Origin: Ectobacillus panaciterrae DSM 19096
GTDB lineage: Bacteria > Bacillota > Bacilli > Bacillales > Bacillaceae_G
Direction: 5' to 3'
DNA length: 64,000 nucleotides
Assembly (NCBI RefSeq): GCF_000430785.1
Contig: NZ_AUMR01000012.1
Span: 1-64,000 of the forward strand
Notes under the pieces: model-generated
Told to the model about the DNA's origin: nothing
Seen by the model: only the letters and a program-made list of their open reading frames with translations
The model's database searches: none
Shown here: piece by piece, positions 27,429 to 36,976 of the stretch
Layout: each line of letters begins with the position of its first letter
Numbering within the stretch: position 1 is the stretch's first letter
Made by a program: the position numbers and the translations under genes

Positions 27429-29114
27429 ATGCTGTATTTAGATAAAAAACATGATCCAAGAAAGAACGCAAAATTATTATCACAAATTACCGAAAGCAAA
27501 CAAGATATTAAAAAAGCCATAAAGGAAACAGAGCGCCTTTTTCATCAGCACAGCATGAATGGACATATACTAGAACAAAACTATGCCCAGTCTTTTTCGG
27601 TACTTGCTTTTTTAAAAAAATTCGTGACAAGCCTGACTCATCTTACTTTTACTTCCTTAGGAAATGATAATATTGTAGCATCAGATACATTTGTTGATGA
27701 GAAGGGAAATGTTTATCCAAGATGGAAAGAACGATTGGATACAGAATACGCAAAGTTAATGAATGAAATTCATCTGGAAGTAAATGTTGCAGATTACGGT
27801 GCTGTAGGCGATGGTATTACTGACAACACTAAAGCTTTTAAAAAGGCGATTGGAAACGGTCGGGTAAAAGTTCATGTGCCAGAAGGAGTTTTTTTAACAA
27901 AGGGAATAAGGCTTCCATCATGGACGTGTTTAATCGGGAAAGGAAAAGGCGTGACAACGATAAAGCTTCACAACGACACGCCAAAAGGGACCAGGCTCGT
28001 TACAAACGCTAACCATCTTAGAGGAAATCGCAATATTCTTGTGCAAGGAATGAGTTTGGATTGGAATGTAGGCAGGCTCGCCAGCACAGATAAAACTAGT
28101 ACCGGCGGCAATCATTCCAGCTGTTTGACATTTGCTAATGTTTCATTGGGTTGGGTTAAGGATGTCGAAGGGATTGATGCAGGGCTTCATTGCTTTGACG
28201 TTTCATCGACCTTCTATAATTATTCTGGAGATGGAACCCGTGCACGGGGCGGGAGCAAGTACGTGTGGCTGGATAACTTAAACGGTTATGGCTTTGGCGA
28301 TGACGGGATTACAACTCACCATAGCGATTATATTTTAATTTCAAACTCCCATATGTGTGATCCGAGCGGCAGAGCGCATGACAACGGTGCTTCTAACTCC
28401 AACGGCATTGAAATTGACGATGGCTCCAGAAATGTCTGGCTTGTGAATAATTCTACTTCAAGATGCTTCGGGGGAGTGGAAATCAAAGCTCACCACAATT
28501 CTTCTGCGGCTTCTAACGTTCAAATCATTGGTCATATTTCGGTAAATGATAACCGTTCCTATAATTTCCGCCATATTGGCCATCACAAAAGTACTGACCC
28601 TGAATCTAAAACAGCCTACAATATCAAGGCCACGAATATTGCAGCGATAGCACCCATTTACACAGAACTATATACTGATTCTACTCCGCGCGGTATGGTG
28701 GTTTCTGCCTATAGAAATGTAGTCATTAACAATTTTACGTTGATTGGTGATCCTGATTACAACTATAAAGGGAATTCTGTAATTGCTATCCAATATCGCG
28801 CGAGAAACGTTGTACTGAATAATGTGGCGATAAGGAATTTTAAAAGCGCAGGCGTGGATATTAAGGTATTTGGCGGTGAACACCGTGCAGACCATATCCA
28901 TATTTGCAACGTAATGATTCGTAATTCTGCCCCGCAAGCTATCGATATAGGGTCCGGCGTACAAAGCGTTAGAATTCATAAAGTAATTGCCTTAAGCCAA
29001 AACGGAAGATATGGATTTAAAGCTGCTAACTTCCCCACAAGTATTTCAGAATTTTATGCAAGGGGTTATAAAACCCCCTTTTCTATTGCAGGAAATGATT
29101 ATGAAACAATATAA
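27429..29114 (+). CDS. Pectate-lyase-superfamily right-handed beta-helix protein
   Basis: A ~561-residue protein. An N-terminal helical part (residues 1-~100) precedes NVADYGAVGDGITDNTKAF, the usual opening of Pectate_lyase_3 beta-helix domains, after which short repeating strands run to the end (e.g. NVWLVNNSTSRCFGGVEIKA, NVVLNNVAIRNFKSAGVDIK). The domain occurs in polysaccharide lyases, phage tail spikes and spore-surface or biofilm proteins. No signal peptide is visible. ATG 27429 has GAGGTAG upstream; TTG 27378 would add 17 residues. It stands alone, with no phage tail genes nearby, so a tail spike is less likely but not excluded. Confidence 0.78.
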   Translation: MLYLDKKHDPRKNAKLLSQITESKQDIKKAIKETERLFHQHSMNGHILEQNYAQSFSVLAFLKKFVTSLTHLTFTSLGNDNIVASDTFVDEKGNVYPRWKERLDTEYAKLMNEIHLEVNVADYGAVGDGITDNTKAFKKAIGNGRVKVHVPEGVFLTKGIRLPSWTCLIGKGKGVTTIKLHNDTPKGTRLVTNANHLRGNRNILVQGMSLDWNVGRLASTDKTSTGGNHSSCLTFANVSLGWVKDVEGIDAGLHCFDVSSTFYNYSGDGTRARGGSKYVWLDNLNGYGFGDDGITTHHSDYILISNSHMCDPSGRAHDNGASNSNGIEIDDGSRNVWLVNNSTSRCFGGVEIKAHHNSSAASNVQIIGHISVNDNRSYNFRHIGHHKSTDPESKTAYNIKATNIAAIAPIYTELYTDSTPRGMVVSAYRNVVINNFTLIGDPDYNYKGNSVIAIQYRARNVVLNNVAIRNFKSAGVDIKVFGGEHRADHIHICNVMIRNSAPQAIDIGSGVQSVRIHKVIALSQNGRYGFKAANFPTSISEFYARGYKTPFSIAGNDYETI

Positions 29115-29130
29115 AAACACAGAAATTTAT

Positions 29131-29160
29131 AAAAAATGCACCAGACTAATACCTGGTGCA
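29131..29160 (-). terminator. Terminator after clpE
   Basis: Minus strand TGCACCAG/CTGGTGCA stem, loop 8, followed by TTTTTTA. Confidence 0.85.
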
Positions 29161-29166
29161 TGATGT

Positions 29167-31308
29167 TTATTCAATCTTATTCACTTGAAGTTCATTATCT
29201 ACAACTGACACTTGAATCTTCTTCACTTCGCCGTTAAGAAGCAAGTCAGCTACTGTATCTTCCACTTTTTCTTGAATGACTCGGCGCAGCGGTCTTGCTC
29301 CGAAAGCAGGGTGATATCCGATTTCAGCGATTCTTTTCTTGGCAGCTTCGTCCATAGTCAGTTCGATGTCTTGCTCTTTTAGATTTTCTTGTAATTCCTT
29401 GGACAATAGCTCCACAATTTTCACTAAGTCTGCTTCTTTCAAATGATTAAACGAAATAATCGCATCGAATCGGTTTAAGAATTCCGGTTTGAAGTATGCC
29501 GTTAAGGAATCCATAATGTTGACTTGCTGCTTGTCTTCATTCGCGCTTCCGAAGCCGACTGTCGGAGCCTTCTTATCAGTTATTCCCGCATTGCTTGTCA
29601 TAATAATAATTGTATCCTTAAAGCTTACAGTTCTTCCTTGACTGTCCGTTAAGCGTCCGTCCTCTAAAATTTGTAGGAAGATGTGCTGAACGTCCGGATG
29701 TGCTTTTTCAATTTCATCTAAAAGTACGATGCTGTAAGGTTTTCTTCTTACTTTTTCCGTCAGCTGTCCTGCTTCTTCGTGTCCTACATATCCAGGAGGA
29801 GAACCGATTAGTTTTGAAACAGTGTGCTTCTCCATGTATTCGCTCATATCTAAGCGAATCATTGCCTCTTTATCTCCGAACACTTCCTCGGCCAGCGTTT
29901 TTGCAAGCTCTGTTTTACCTACACCGGTCGGCCCTACAAACATGAAGGAGGCCGTCGGTCTTGTTTTTGATTTTAATCCTGCTCTTCCGCGTCTAACTGC
30001 TTTTGCAACTTTATCAACTGCTTCTTCTTGTCCAATTACTTTATCGGTTAGTCTTTGTTTTAAGTTTTGCAATTTTTGCTGTTCCTGCTGCTGCAGCTTT
30101 CTTACCGGAATTCCGGTTTTATCTTCTATAATTTTTTCAATATCTTCTACTTTTACTTCCGCTACTGTTCGTCCTTTCACAGCGCTTAGTTGTTCCATTA
30201 TTCGTTTTTCTTCATCGCGCAATTGCGCCGCTTTTTCATAACGTTCTTCTTTTGTAGCGATATCCTTCTCGCTTCTAATCTGCTCTAATTCCACCTGCAG
30301 TTTTGCCGGTTCTTGACTGCTTTCTCTCAAGTTTACTTTTGAACCTGCTTCATCTAGCAAGTCTATTGCCTTATCCGGCAAGTAACGATCTTGAATATAG
30401 CGGTGTGAAAGCGTTACGCATGCTTGAATGGCTTCATCAGATATTTGTACTTCATGATAGTGTTCATATTTGTCCTTAAGGCCTTTTAATATCTCGATAG
30501 CCTCTTCAACAGAAGGCTCATTTACTATTACTGGCTGAAAGCGTCTTTCTAAAGCTGCATCTTTTTCGATAATGCGATATTCCTTTAATGTAGTCGCACC
30601 TATTACTTGCAGCTCCCCCCGTGCCAAAGCCGGTTTTAAAATGTTTCCGGCATCCATGGAGCCTTGTGCTGAACCTGCACCTACGATTGTATGAATTTCG
30701 TCAATAAATAAAATAATATTATTGTTCTGTTGCAGTTCTTCAATTAACATTTTCATACGCTCTTCAAATTGTCCGCGTACACCTGTATCAGATACTAACG
30801 ATGCAACATCTAAAACATAAATTACTTTATTCAGTAATTTAGCCGGAACTTTTTCTTCTGCGATACGGAGTGCCAATCCTTCTGCAATCGCAGTTTTACC
30901 GACACCTGGTTCGCCGATAAGAACAGGATTATTTTTGTTTCTTCGATTAAGGATTTCGATCACTCGTTCTACTTCCTTATCTCTCCCAATTACAGGATCG
31001 ATCAAGCCGTTTTTAGCAGCTTCGCTTAAATTTCGCGCCATTCCATCTAAAAAACGGCTTCCTTTCGCGTTTTGAGCATTTGCTGAAGCATGATTTGACC
31101 GGTTATGTTCTGATGCTGCATGCATATGGTTTCCAAACATATCAAACAGATGAGAAAAACCATCAAACGGAGAACGGTTCATTGCAAATTGCCTGCTCTT
31201 CTCCTTCTCATAACAAACGCGGCATAGATGTCTTTCGCTTTTTTGACCGTTTATATTTACATTCAATAAAATATTCGCTTGATTTTGACCACAATTTTGA
31301 CATTTCAT
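29167..31308 (-). CDS. clpE: ClpE, Clp protease ATP-binding chaperone
   Basis: A 713-residue HSP100. It opens with a zinc finger (KCQNCGQNQ and, ~20 residues on, CRVCYEKEK) that defines ClpE. The first AAA+ module has [13 protein letters not shown] and [10 protein letters not shown]; the second has [24 protein letters not shown] and an arginine-rich C-domain ([19 protein letters not shown]). A UVR-like coiled segment lies between. It unfolds damaged proteins for ClpP. ATG 31308 is preferred over ATG 31314, since GAAGGAG sits 10 bases from the former and only 4 from the latter. A CtsR box lies in its promoter. Confidence 0.96.
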   Translation of the reverse strand: MKCQNCGQNQANILLNVNINGQKSERHLCRVCYEKEKSRQFAMNRSPFDGFSHLFDMFGNHMHAASEHNRSNHASANAQNAKGSRFLDGMARNLSEAAKNGLIDPVIGRDKEVERVIEILNRRNKNNPVLIGEPGVGKTAIAEGLALRIAEEKVPAKLLNKVIYVLDVASLVSDTGVRGQFEERMKMLIEELQQNNNIILFIDEIHTIVGAGSAQGSMDAGNILKPALARGELQVIGATTLKEYRIIEKDAALERRFQPVIVNEPSVEEAIEILKGLKDKYEHYHEVQISDEAIQACVTLSHRYIQDRYLPDKAIDLLDEAGSKVNLRESSQEPAKLQVELEQIRSEKDIATKEERYEKAAQLRDEEKRIMEQLSAVKGRTVAEVKVEDIEKIIEDKTGIPVRKLQQQEQQKLQNLKQRLTDKVIGQEEAVDKVAKAVRRGRAGLKSKTRPTASFMFVGPTGVGKTELAKTLAEEVFGDKEAMIRLDMSEYMEKHTVSKLIGSPPGYVGHEEAGQLTEKVRRKPYSIVLLDEIEKAHPDVQHIFLQILEDGRLTDSQGRTVSFKDTIIIMTSNAGITDKKAPTVGFGSANEDKQQVNIMDSLTAYFKPEFLNRFDAIISFNHLKEADLVKIVELLSKELQENLKEQDIELTMDEAAKKRIAEIGYHPAFGARPLRRVIQEKVEDTVADLLLNGEVKKIQVSVVDNELQVNKIE

Positions 31309-31370
31309 ATACATTTCACTCCTTCACAACATTGTATCTATTTAAATAACTATTATAATCAAAAATTGAC

Positions 31371-31387
31371 TTTGACTAACTTTGACC
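31371..31387 (-). promoter_or_regulatory. CtsR operator of clpE
   Basis: Minus strand GGTCAAA-GTT-AGTCAAA fits the CtsR heptad repeat (RGTCAAA-N3-RGTCAAA); a further partial heptad follows. A TATAAT lies ~20 bases downstream (near 31355), so the box would cover the -35 region. CtsR repression of clp genes is established in Firmicutes. Confidence 0.88.
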
Positions 31388-31611
31388 TTTTGGTGATTAT
31401 TTTACTCCCTTTATAATCATTATCAAGCGGTAATTTTTGGGTGATAACAGTATTGCTCCCGTAATAAATAAAAACCAGTATGCTGCTGAACTAGCACAAC
31501 ATACCGGTTTTTAAATGCTCAATAATGATGATTTTTGAAAAAAAGGTGGTTCTTCATCTCTTTTTTACATGTTCTTTCTCGCAAAAATAAATGCAATGAC
31601 AGTAAACTTTT

Positions 31612-33975
31612 TCAATCTAATATCTGTACAACACCTTGCCCACCGTCAACTATAACTCTGTCTCCTGTCTTAAGCCTTGTGGTGGCGTTACCGCATCCCA
31701 CAATAGCAGGAATGCCAAGCTCTCTAGCTACGATGGCAGCATGAGATAGAGGCGCTCCTATGTCTGTTATGATAGCTGCAGCTTTAGGGAAAAGCGGTGT
31801 CCATCCAACATTGGTAGTAGATGCAACTAAAATTTCACCTGACAGAAGGGTATCTCCTTCTTCAGGACTTGTCAGAACACGTACACTTCCTTCTATTCGC
31901 CCTGCTGCTCCAGCAAAGCCTTTTAGTGTTTCAGAATCAGATGCTTTGATAGGCATATGAGTATCAAAATAGTCAACTCTTCGATCTGGGTCTTCTGCCC
32001 ACTTGAAAGGGTCGAACCGTCCATTAATGATTGATGGAAGCGGGGGAAGAGCCTTGTATTTTTCGTAGTTTTCTCTTCTGACTTGTATATACGTAACTGC
32101 TACGTCATCTCCAGAAAGTAACTTCACAACTTCATTAACATATAAGAAAAATACGTCATCTTTTATTCCTGTAAGTTCACCTGTTCTAAGTATAAAAGCT
32201 CGAGCTACTCGATAAACTCTTACAAACTCTGAACGTGTTGTTTCTCTTAGAGCAGCATATTCGGATGCTTTTGCTAACTGTGTCTTAAGCCATTTTACCT
32301 TGTTGGGGAAACGCTCCTGAAATCTTGTAAATGCACCTTCGTATTGAGTATGTTGTTTATTTAAAAGAACTTCTGCATCAATGCCAGACTTCATATATTC
32401 CTCTATCTGACTTTCAAGCCAATGTATATCCTCTGCAGGGTGAGGAATTGATAATTCGAATTCGTGAGGTCCTCGATGACCTTGCTGCATTAAATATTCT
32501 TCACGACTCATTTTGCCCTTAATTACATTAGATATGCCAATGACAGGGCCGAGACTTGCAAGTCCAGCATTACCTCTGAGGTTGGATAATAGTAGATTCG
32601 CATCCTCTTTTCCTACAAGCTTTGTTAGCTTAGTAGTCAATTTAGAAGAAGTCCTACCAGACTTACGTCCACCGGCAAGTAAAGTAAACCAAGCTTTACA
32701 AATATATGGGTAGAGTTCCTCTTTCCATAATACTAATAGTTCTTGCTTTGTCCGTGCATATCTAATTTTCTCTGTCGTTTGAACGCACCAAGTTGGTGTG
32801 TCCTCAAGATACTCTCGTATATTTTTCATCGCTTTATTTAATTTTAAAAGATATGGTTTTAGTTTTACTGCCATTTCCTTTAGTAATCCAAGTCTTGAAA
32901 ATGGATACAAAGGTACATTGATTCCTTCAGGTATTTCCCCTAATGCGTCACTAATCAATTTTGCCATCTTCCCACCCTTTGGATTCATTCCAAATACTGT
33001 GTATAAAGATAATGCATGACTAATATTTGTGTAGGCTCTTCCGCATATATTGCCAGACCACATATAATACCCAGGGACTACATTTGACTCTTCATCAAGC
33101 GCTCTTAGTAAAGACCATGTAAGCGGCGTCATAACATCAGGAATTGCCTCTCCTATATTCGTATTGGTCCATAGAAAATCTCCAAGTAACGTATCATTCC
33201 ATTCATAGGTTTCAAGATTACCCGAATTTAACGTTGTAATAGGTCTTGCTTGAAGGATATATAGTTTTCCTTTTGATACAGCCCATTCCATATCTTGAGG
33301 ACAATTCAATTCTTTCTCAAGCCTAGCAGCAAGTTTATAGAGTGTTGATGCATATTTTTGAAACTCATCTGGACCAGCATATTTCCCTTTTAGTCTCATA
33401 ATGGTAAAAGAGTGTGCATTTGCCTCCCCGGATACAAGCTGCTCTCCCAATCCATAGACATAATTACCTGTCATATTTAGGCGGCTGCCTGTAATCGGAT
33501 CAGCAGTAAACAATACTCCTGAAATTTCAGATTGTACCATTAATTGAACGACTATTGCAATTTGGTGAGAATGATCAATTCCTTGCACTGTACTATATAC
33601 TTTTACTCTTTCAGACTGTGTTGATTGATAAACCTTATAGATAGCATTCAAAACCTCTTCGTCCGTTTTTACATTTAGAACCGTTTCAAACTCTCCTGCA
33701 AAAGATGCCTGGCCTGAATCTTCACTTAATGCAGATGATCGTACGGCAAATAATGCAGATTCATTATTTTTTCGAATGGCATTCAAATAATCGTATATCT
33801 TATTCAAAGATATATCACTTAATTTAGCTTCTTGAAAAGCTGAGGGCAACACTATAAAACCTTCTGGCACAGGATATCCTTCTTGAAACATTTTGGAAAG
33901 CATGCCACCTTTTCCACCTGCGTATGGCTGAAGATCAGGAGTTAATTCTTTAAAATTTTTTACCGTGTTATCCAC
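31612..33975 (-). CDS. yvkC: PEP synthase-like phosphotransferase, YvkC type
   Basis: The 787-residue protein has an N-terminal ATP-grasp domain of the PEP/pyruvate dikinase type (residues ~5-290: YAGGKGGMLSKM, AVRSSALSEDSGQASFAGEF, DMEWAVSKGKLYILQARPI) and a C-terminal swivelling domain with the phospho-accepting His in GAPLSHAAIVARELG (~745). The middle part is not the pyruvate-binding TIM barrel. Rifampin phosphotransferase shares this plan, but the sequence looks nearer to B. subtilis YvkC; the true acceptor is unknown. GTG 33975 is chosen for its AAAGGAG at 9 bases. A TetR gene lies 46 bases upstream, as with YvkB/YvkC, suggesting inducible resistance or modification. Confidence 0.8.
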   Translation of the reverse strand: MDNTVKNFKELTPDLQPYAGGKGGMLSKMFQEGYPVPEGFIVLPSAFQEAKLSDISLNKIYDYLNAIRKNNESALFAVRSSALSEDSGQASFAGEFETVLNVKTDEEVLNAIYKVYQSTQSERVKVYSTVQGIDHSHQIAIVVQLMVQSEISGVLFTADPITGSRLNMTGNYVYGLGEQLVSGEANAHSFTIMRLKGKYAGPDEFQKYASTLYKLAARLEKELNCPQDMEWAVSKGKLYILQARPITTLNSGNLETYEWNDTLLGDFLWTNTNIGEAIPDVMTPLTWSLLRALDEESNVVPGYYMWSGNICGRAYTNISHALSLYTVFGMNPKGGKMAKLISDALGEIPEGINVPLYPFSRLGLLKEMAVKLKPYLLKLNKAMKNIREYLEDTPTWCVQTTEKIRYARTKQELLVLWKEELYPYICKAWFTLLAGGRKSGRTSSKLTTKLTKLVGKEDANLLLSNLRGNAGLASLGPVIGISNVIKGKMSREEYLMQQGHRGPHEFELSIPHPAEDIHWLESQIEEYMKSGIDAEVLLNKQHTQYEGAFTRFQERFPNKVKWLKTQLAKASEYAALRETTRSEFVRVYRVARAFILRTGELTGIKDDVFFLYVNEVVKLLSGDDVAVTYIQVRRENYEKYKALPPLPSIINGRFDPFKWAEDPDRRVDYFDTHMPIKASDSETLKGFAGAAGRIEGSVRVLTSPEEGDTLLSGEILVASTTNVGWTPLFPKAAAIITDIGAPLSHAAIVARELGIPAIVGCGNATTRLKTGDRVIVDGGQGVVQILD

Positions 33976-34021
33976 ATAAAACAACTCCTTTTCATAATCT
34001 CCGCATTCACTTTTCACAGCC

Positions 34022-34654
34022 TCATGAACATTCCTTATATAGACATTTTCTTAATAGCTCTAAATAATAATCCATTTCTGCTACCATATCTTCTAAATGA
34101 AGTTCACTCAGAGAAACGTGCCTTGCTTTTTCCTGTTCCTGTTTACTGAAACCTTCTAGCGTCCAAACAACCATATTAATCGCTCTTTTGTGATCAATAT
34201 CCTCTCTAAATTTAGAAACATCGATATCTTCAAGTACTTTTTCATAACTGATTGCAATTTTCTCTTTATTTCGATGCTCTAACTCACGCTTCACATCCTC
34301 TGATTCTTCAAAATATGCAACCTTAATGAAATCAAACATGTCAGGGTATTTCTTAACTAATTCCACTTTAAGCAATACAAGCTGCCGGAATCTTGCTAGA
34401 AGATCTGTTTCATTTAAGTCAATTTCCCCAAAAAACTCATCCATAAGAATCTCTAACGAATAGTCATACAAAAATAAAAACAAATCCTTCTTATTATTAA
34501 AATAGTGAAACAGCGACCCTTTTGAAATATTTGCATCTTTCACAATTTTATCTGTAGATGCATTTTTAAAACCCTTTTGTGTGAATTCTTTTATCGCTGC
34601 ATTTAAAATACGATCTTGCTTTTCACGTTTTAAACTTAAGAATTTTGAAAACAT
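34022..34654 (-). CDS. yvkB: TetR-family regulator (YvkB-like)
   Basis: A 210-residue TetR protein. The helix-turn-helix spans residues ~8-55 (ILNAAIKEFTQKGFKNASTD, ISKGSLFHYFNNKKDLF). The rest is the helical ligand-binding domain. ATG 34654 follows AAGGTGGCAAACATT; a longer frame to 34774 would run through the operators and lacks an SD. It precedes the yvkC-like gene in one operon, and three copies of one dyad in front of it suggest tight autoregulation. The inducer is unknown. Confidence 0.88.
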   Translation of the reverse strand: MFSKFLSLKREKQDRILNAAIKEFTQKGFKNASTDKIVKDANISKGSLFHYFNNKKDLFLFLYDYSLEILMDEFFGEIDLNETDLLARFRQLVLLKVELVKKYPDMFDFIKVAYFEESEDVKRELEHRNKEKIAISYEKVLEDIDVSKFREDIDHKRAINMVVWTLEGFSKQEQEKARHVSLSELHLEDMVAEMDYYLELLRKCLYKECS

Positions 34655-34690
34655 AATGTTTGCCACCTTGCTTAATAAATAATTGTAAAA

Positions 34691-34774
34691 AGGACCACAC
34701 GAGTCAATGATAATATATTCTTTTTTGACTGGTGTGGTCAATGATAATGTATCATTTTTGACTAACATGGTCAA
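34691..34774. promoter_or_regulatory. Three spaced TetR operators
   Basis: Sites at 34691-34707 (minus orientation), 34725-34741 and 34758-34774 share TTGACTNNNNTGGTCAA (N7 between the TTGAC and GTC arms). Their centres lie 34 and 33 bases apart, about three helical turns. ATGATAAT blocks sit between them. They cover the expected promoter of the tetR-yvkC operon. Confidence 0.75.
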
Positions 34775-35074
34775 TTATCTAAATTTGTTTTGAGTATATA
34801 TTACCTAAATTTTAGCATTTGGATAATTTTGTTATTGTATCTGCGTGGGTTATAGGAATATGGAAACCATTGAAGACGCAAAAATCCCCTTTAAAAAAGA
34901 GTGGTGTTTATTCTGTTACACAGTTTAATTCCCCAATTAACTTAGTTGCATATAAGATGGGATCTTAACCAATTAGGTTTATACGTACCGTTCGTAAAAG
35001 TACACGTTAATAGACACGTCGAAGTGTACTGTTTTTTAGTATATAAAAGTGTACTTTTTTAGACGCATAAAGGG
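34775..35074. other. Intergenic AT-rich stretch
   Basis: No gene seen. Near 35019-35064 the unit AAGTGTACT(G/T)TTTT(A/T)AG occurs twice in tandem, perhaps part of an old IS boundary next to the ISL3 fragment. Confidence 0.4.
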
Positions 35075-35213
35075 AGAGGTATTTCAGGTTGGCTACGTAT
35101 TCACAATGAGGGCAAACAGAAGGCGGAGATGTTATCTCCACCTGAATTTGAAAGTCATATTCATTCTCCAACATGCCGATAATCTTAAAGCGTGAGAGAT
35201 TTAAGATGTCCAT
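35075..35213 (-). pseudogene. ISL3-family transposase, N-terminal fragment
   Basis: From ATG 35213 about 46 codons read MDILNLSRFKIIGMLENEYD, FQIQVEITSPPSVCPHCEYV and ANL, the N-terminus of ISL3 transposases with the first CPHC knuckle of their zinc finger. The frame then leaves the family, and the DDE part is missing. Confidence 0.75.
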
Positions 35214-35296
35214 AGGCTGTCTTTTGTTCATTAATTTTTTTCTTCGATTGCCGATTGTTTTCAGAAAATAAAGTATAAGATCGTAAAAATGAACCT

Positions 35297-35490
35297 CCCC
35301 CACTTACTCGCTTCCGCTCCTGGAAGTGGGAGTTTCTTAGCACCAACAAAGATAAGGTCCCATGAGAAGCGGATTTGCCATCTCCTCTCTGCACCTATGC
35401 AGGGGCTCCTTCCTTTGTCTGACTAAGCAACTTCTGCACATGCAGAAGGGTGGGAACACACCGTCTACTACTTTTTGCTTACGCAATCCG
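35297..35490 (-). ncRNA. Candidate omega RNA (TnpB guide RNA)
   Basis: In this family the guide RNA is cut from the 3' end of the tnpB mRNA through the right end. The ~180 bases after the stop carry several stems (AGGAGCCCCTGCATAGGTGC region, then CTCATGGGACC) and the final AAACTCCCACTT...AAGTGGGGGAG hairpin. The guide would be the ~16-20 bases just outside the right end, on the minus strand below 35297. Extent is approximate. Confidence 0.6.
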
Positions 35491-36660
35491 TAGATACTTT
35501 CTTTTTGTTTCTTCCGGAATATGACACATCTTTCCGTACAGTTCTTTTGCCAAAATGTTGCGGGCACCATGAATGTCCCGGTGTTCTTCGTAGCCGCACG
35601 CACAAACATAGTTGCGTGTCCGCACTTTCTTTCTTCTTTGGCAACATGGACATGTTTGAGAAGTGTATGCTTCGTCTACGAGAAACAAGAGAATGCCTTT
35701 TGCGTGCAGTTTATACTCTAAATACGCGCGGAGTGTGCCAAATGACCAATTTGACAGCTTTTGGTTGACGTGTTTCGTCCGTTTTTTCTGTTTCCTTCGC
35801 TGTACGCCTTCTGGATTGCCGACGAAAACTTGCTTCACTTCGTTTTCCAGGCACCAATCGACGAAGTTCTTCGTGGTCTTGTGGAGGGCATCCTGCAATT
35901 GCTTGGATGACTTGGACAGGATGAACTGCTTGGCGCGATTGTATTTCTTCCATTGCCGGGAATACTTGTTGCATTTACTCATGAGACGTTGAAGTTCCCC
36001 CAGCTTTTTATTGCGCAGCTGATGGATCGAGCGAATTTTTCTGCCGGTGACAATGAGTGCTTCACCGGTTTCACAAAACGCAGCAATCGAGTGGATTTCT
36101 CCCATGTCTACACCTGCAGAATGCGTGTATGTGTGCCTCATGGGAATCTCTCCATCTTCATAAGAGATGGCTAAATAGAGTCCATTGTCCCATGCGAGTT
36201 CAATTTCTTTCAGCTTTCCTTCGGGTAAGGTCGCAGGATTTACAGATACGACAATGGGCTGTTCTCGTTTTCCGTTATGGATGCCCATCGACAAATGAAT
36301 GGTGCCATTCTCTTTAACAGAAAAGCCGTCTTTCTTCCATTTCGTATTGTAGTGTTTCTTTTGTTTATAGGGATATTTGGCGGTTTTGATTCCTTTTAGG
36401 AGGGCAGCTCTTGTGGCATCTCTGGCGAACAAGTACTTTTCAAATACAGCTTGTATGCTTTGAGAATGTAAGTGGTAGCTTCCTTTCGTCAGTACTTGCA
36501 GGGCAGACTTGTTGATCCATTTTCCATTATGTTGCAGATGATATGCCTTTGCGTGACGCAAACAATCATTCCATACTTTGGCGGACTCGCGATTGCAGTC
36601 AAACAATCGCTGCAGGTTTGTCTTTGAGGTTTGGAAATAGACTCGTTTCGCTCGAATCAT
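35479..36660 (-). CDS. tnpB: TnpB, IS605-type RNA-guided nuclease
   Basis: A 393-residue TnpB. An N-terminal WED/REC-like region (residues 1-~170) is followed by a RuvC nuclease with the acidic triad Asp185 (SAGVDMGEIHS), Glu284 (FVGNPEGV) and Asp362 (HRDIHGARN). A four-Cys zinc knuckle (TCPCC at 337-340, CACG at 353-355) lies between the last two. All catalytic residues are present and the frame is intact, so it is probably active. TnpB proteins cut DNA at a site matching a guide in the omega RNA beside a short TAM and help keep the element in the genome. ATG 36660 follows AGGGGGTGAATCT. Confidence 0.93.
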   Translation of the reverse strand: MIRAKRVYFQTSKTNLQRLFDCNRESAKVWNDCLRHAKAYHLQHNGKWINKSALQVLTKGSYHLHSQSIQAVFEKYLFARDATRAALLKGIKTAKYPYKQKKHYNTKWKKDGFSVKENGTIHLSMGIHNGKREQPIVVSVNPATLPEGKLKEIELAWDNGLYLAISYEDGEIPMRHTYTHSAGVDMGEIHSIAAFCETGEALIVTGRKIRSIHQLRNKKLGELQRLMSKCNKYSRQWKKYNRAKQFILSKSSKQLQDALHKTTKNFVDWCLENEVKQVFVGNPEGVQRRKQKKRTKHVNQKLSNWSFGTLRAYLEYKLHAKGILLFLVDEAYTSQTCPCCQRRKKVRTRNYVCACGYEEHRDIHGARNILAKELYGKMCHIPEETKRKYLRIA

Positions 36661-36976
36661 AGATTCACCCCCTATCTATTCCTCATTGTACCACAAAAAA
36701 CATACGTTCTATTCATTTACAAAATTTTTACATGTCAGACAATAGAGATGGAACGTGCCTATCTCTTGCCCGAAGGCGATTCATCCCCCACTTACCGTTA
36801 CACACCATTCACACGCTTGAAGTGGGGGTATTCTCGCCCAATTTATGATAAATTTGAGCATTCTGTGACAAAGGAAAAAATATTATTAACTATTAGAAGT
36901 AGATGTTAATTAACTCACTGTTTTATGGAAACCCTATCGCTACAATGAGAAGGTGTTAAGAACCTTCTAAATAATA
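36661..36976. other. Left end of the TnpB element and leader of the next gene
   Basis: It holds the IS left-end hairpin (36785-36828) and, at 36948-36968, a short perfect stem AGAAGGT/ACCTTCT directly before the next start. No gene seen. Confidence 0.5.

Larger units (their letters stand above)
35290..36845 (-). mobile_element. IS200/IS605-group element encoding only TnpB
   Basis: The left end (36785-36828, read on the minus strand) and the right end (35298-35330) each hold a hairpin with CCCACTT/AAGTGGG arms, as in IS605-type elements moved by a Y1 transposase. Only tnpB is present, so movement would need TnpA from elsewhere. Exact cleavage points are not set by the sequence alone. Confidence 0.75.

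Noticed and set aside
31612-33975. Rifampin phosphotransferase or PEP synthase
   Set aside because: Domain ends fit both, but the middle region and the TetR neighbour fit YvkC better; the exact function is left open.
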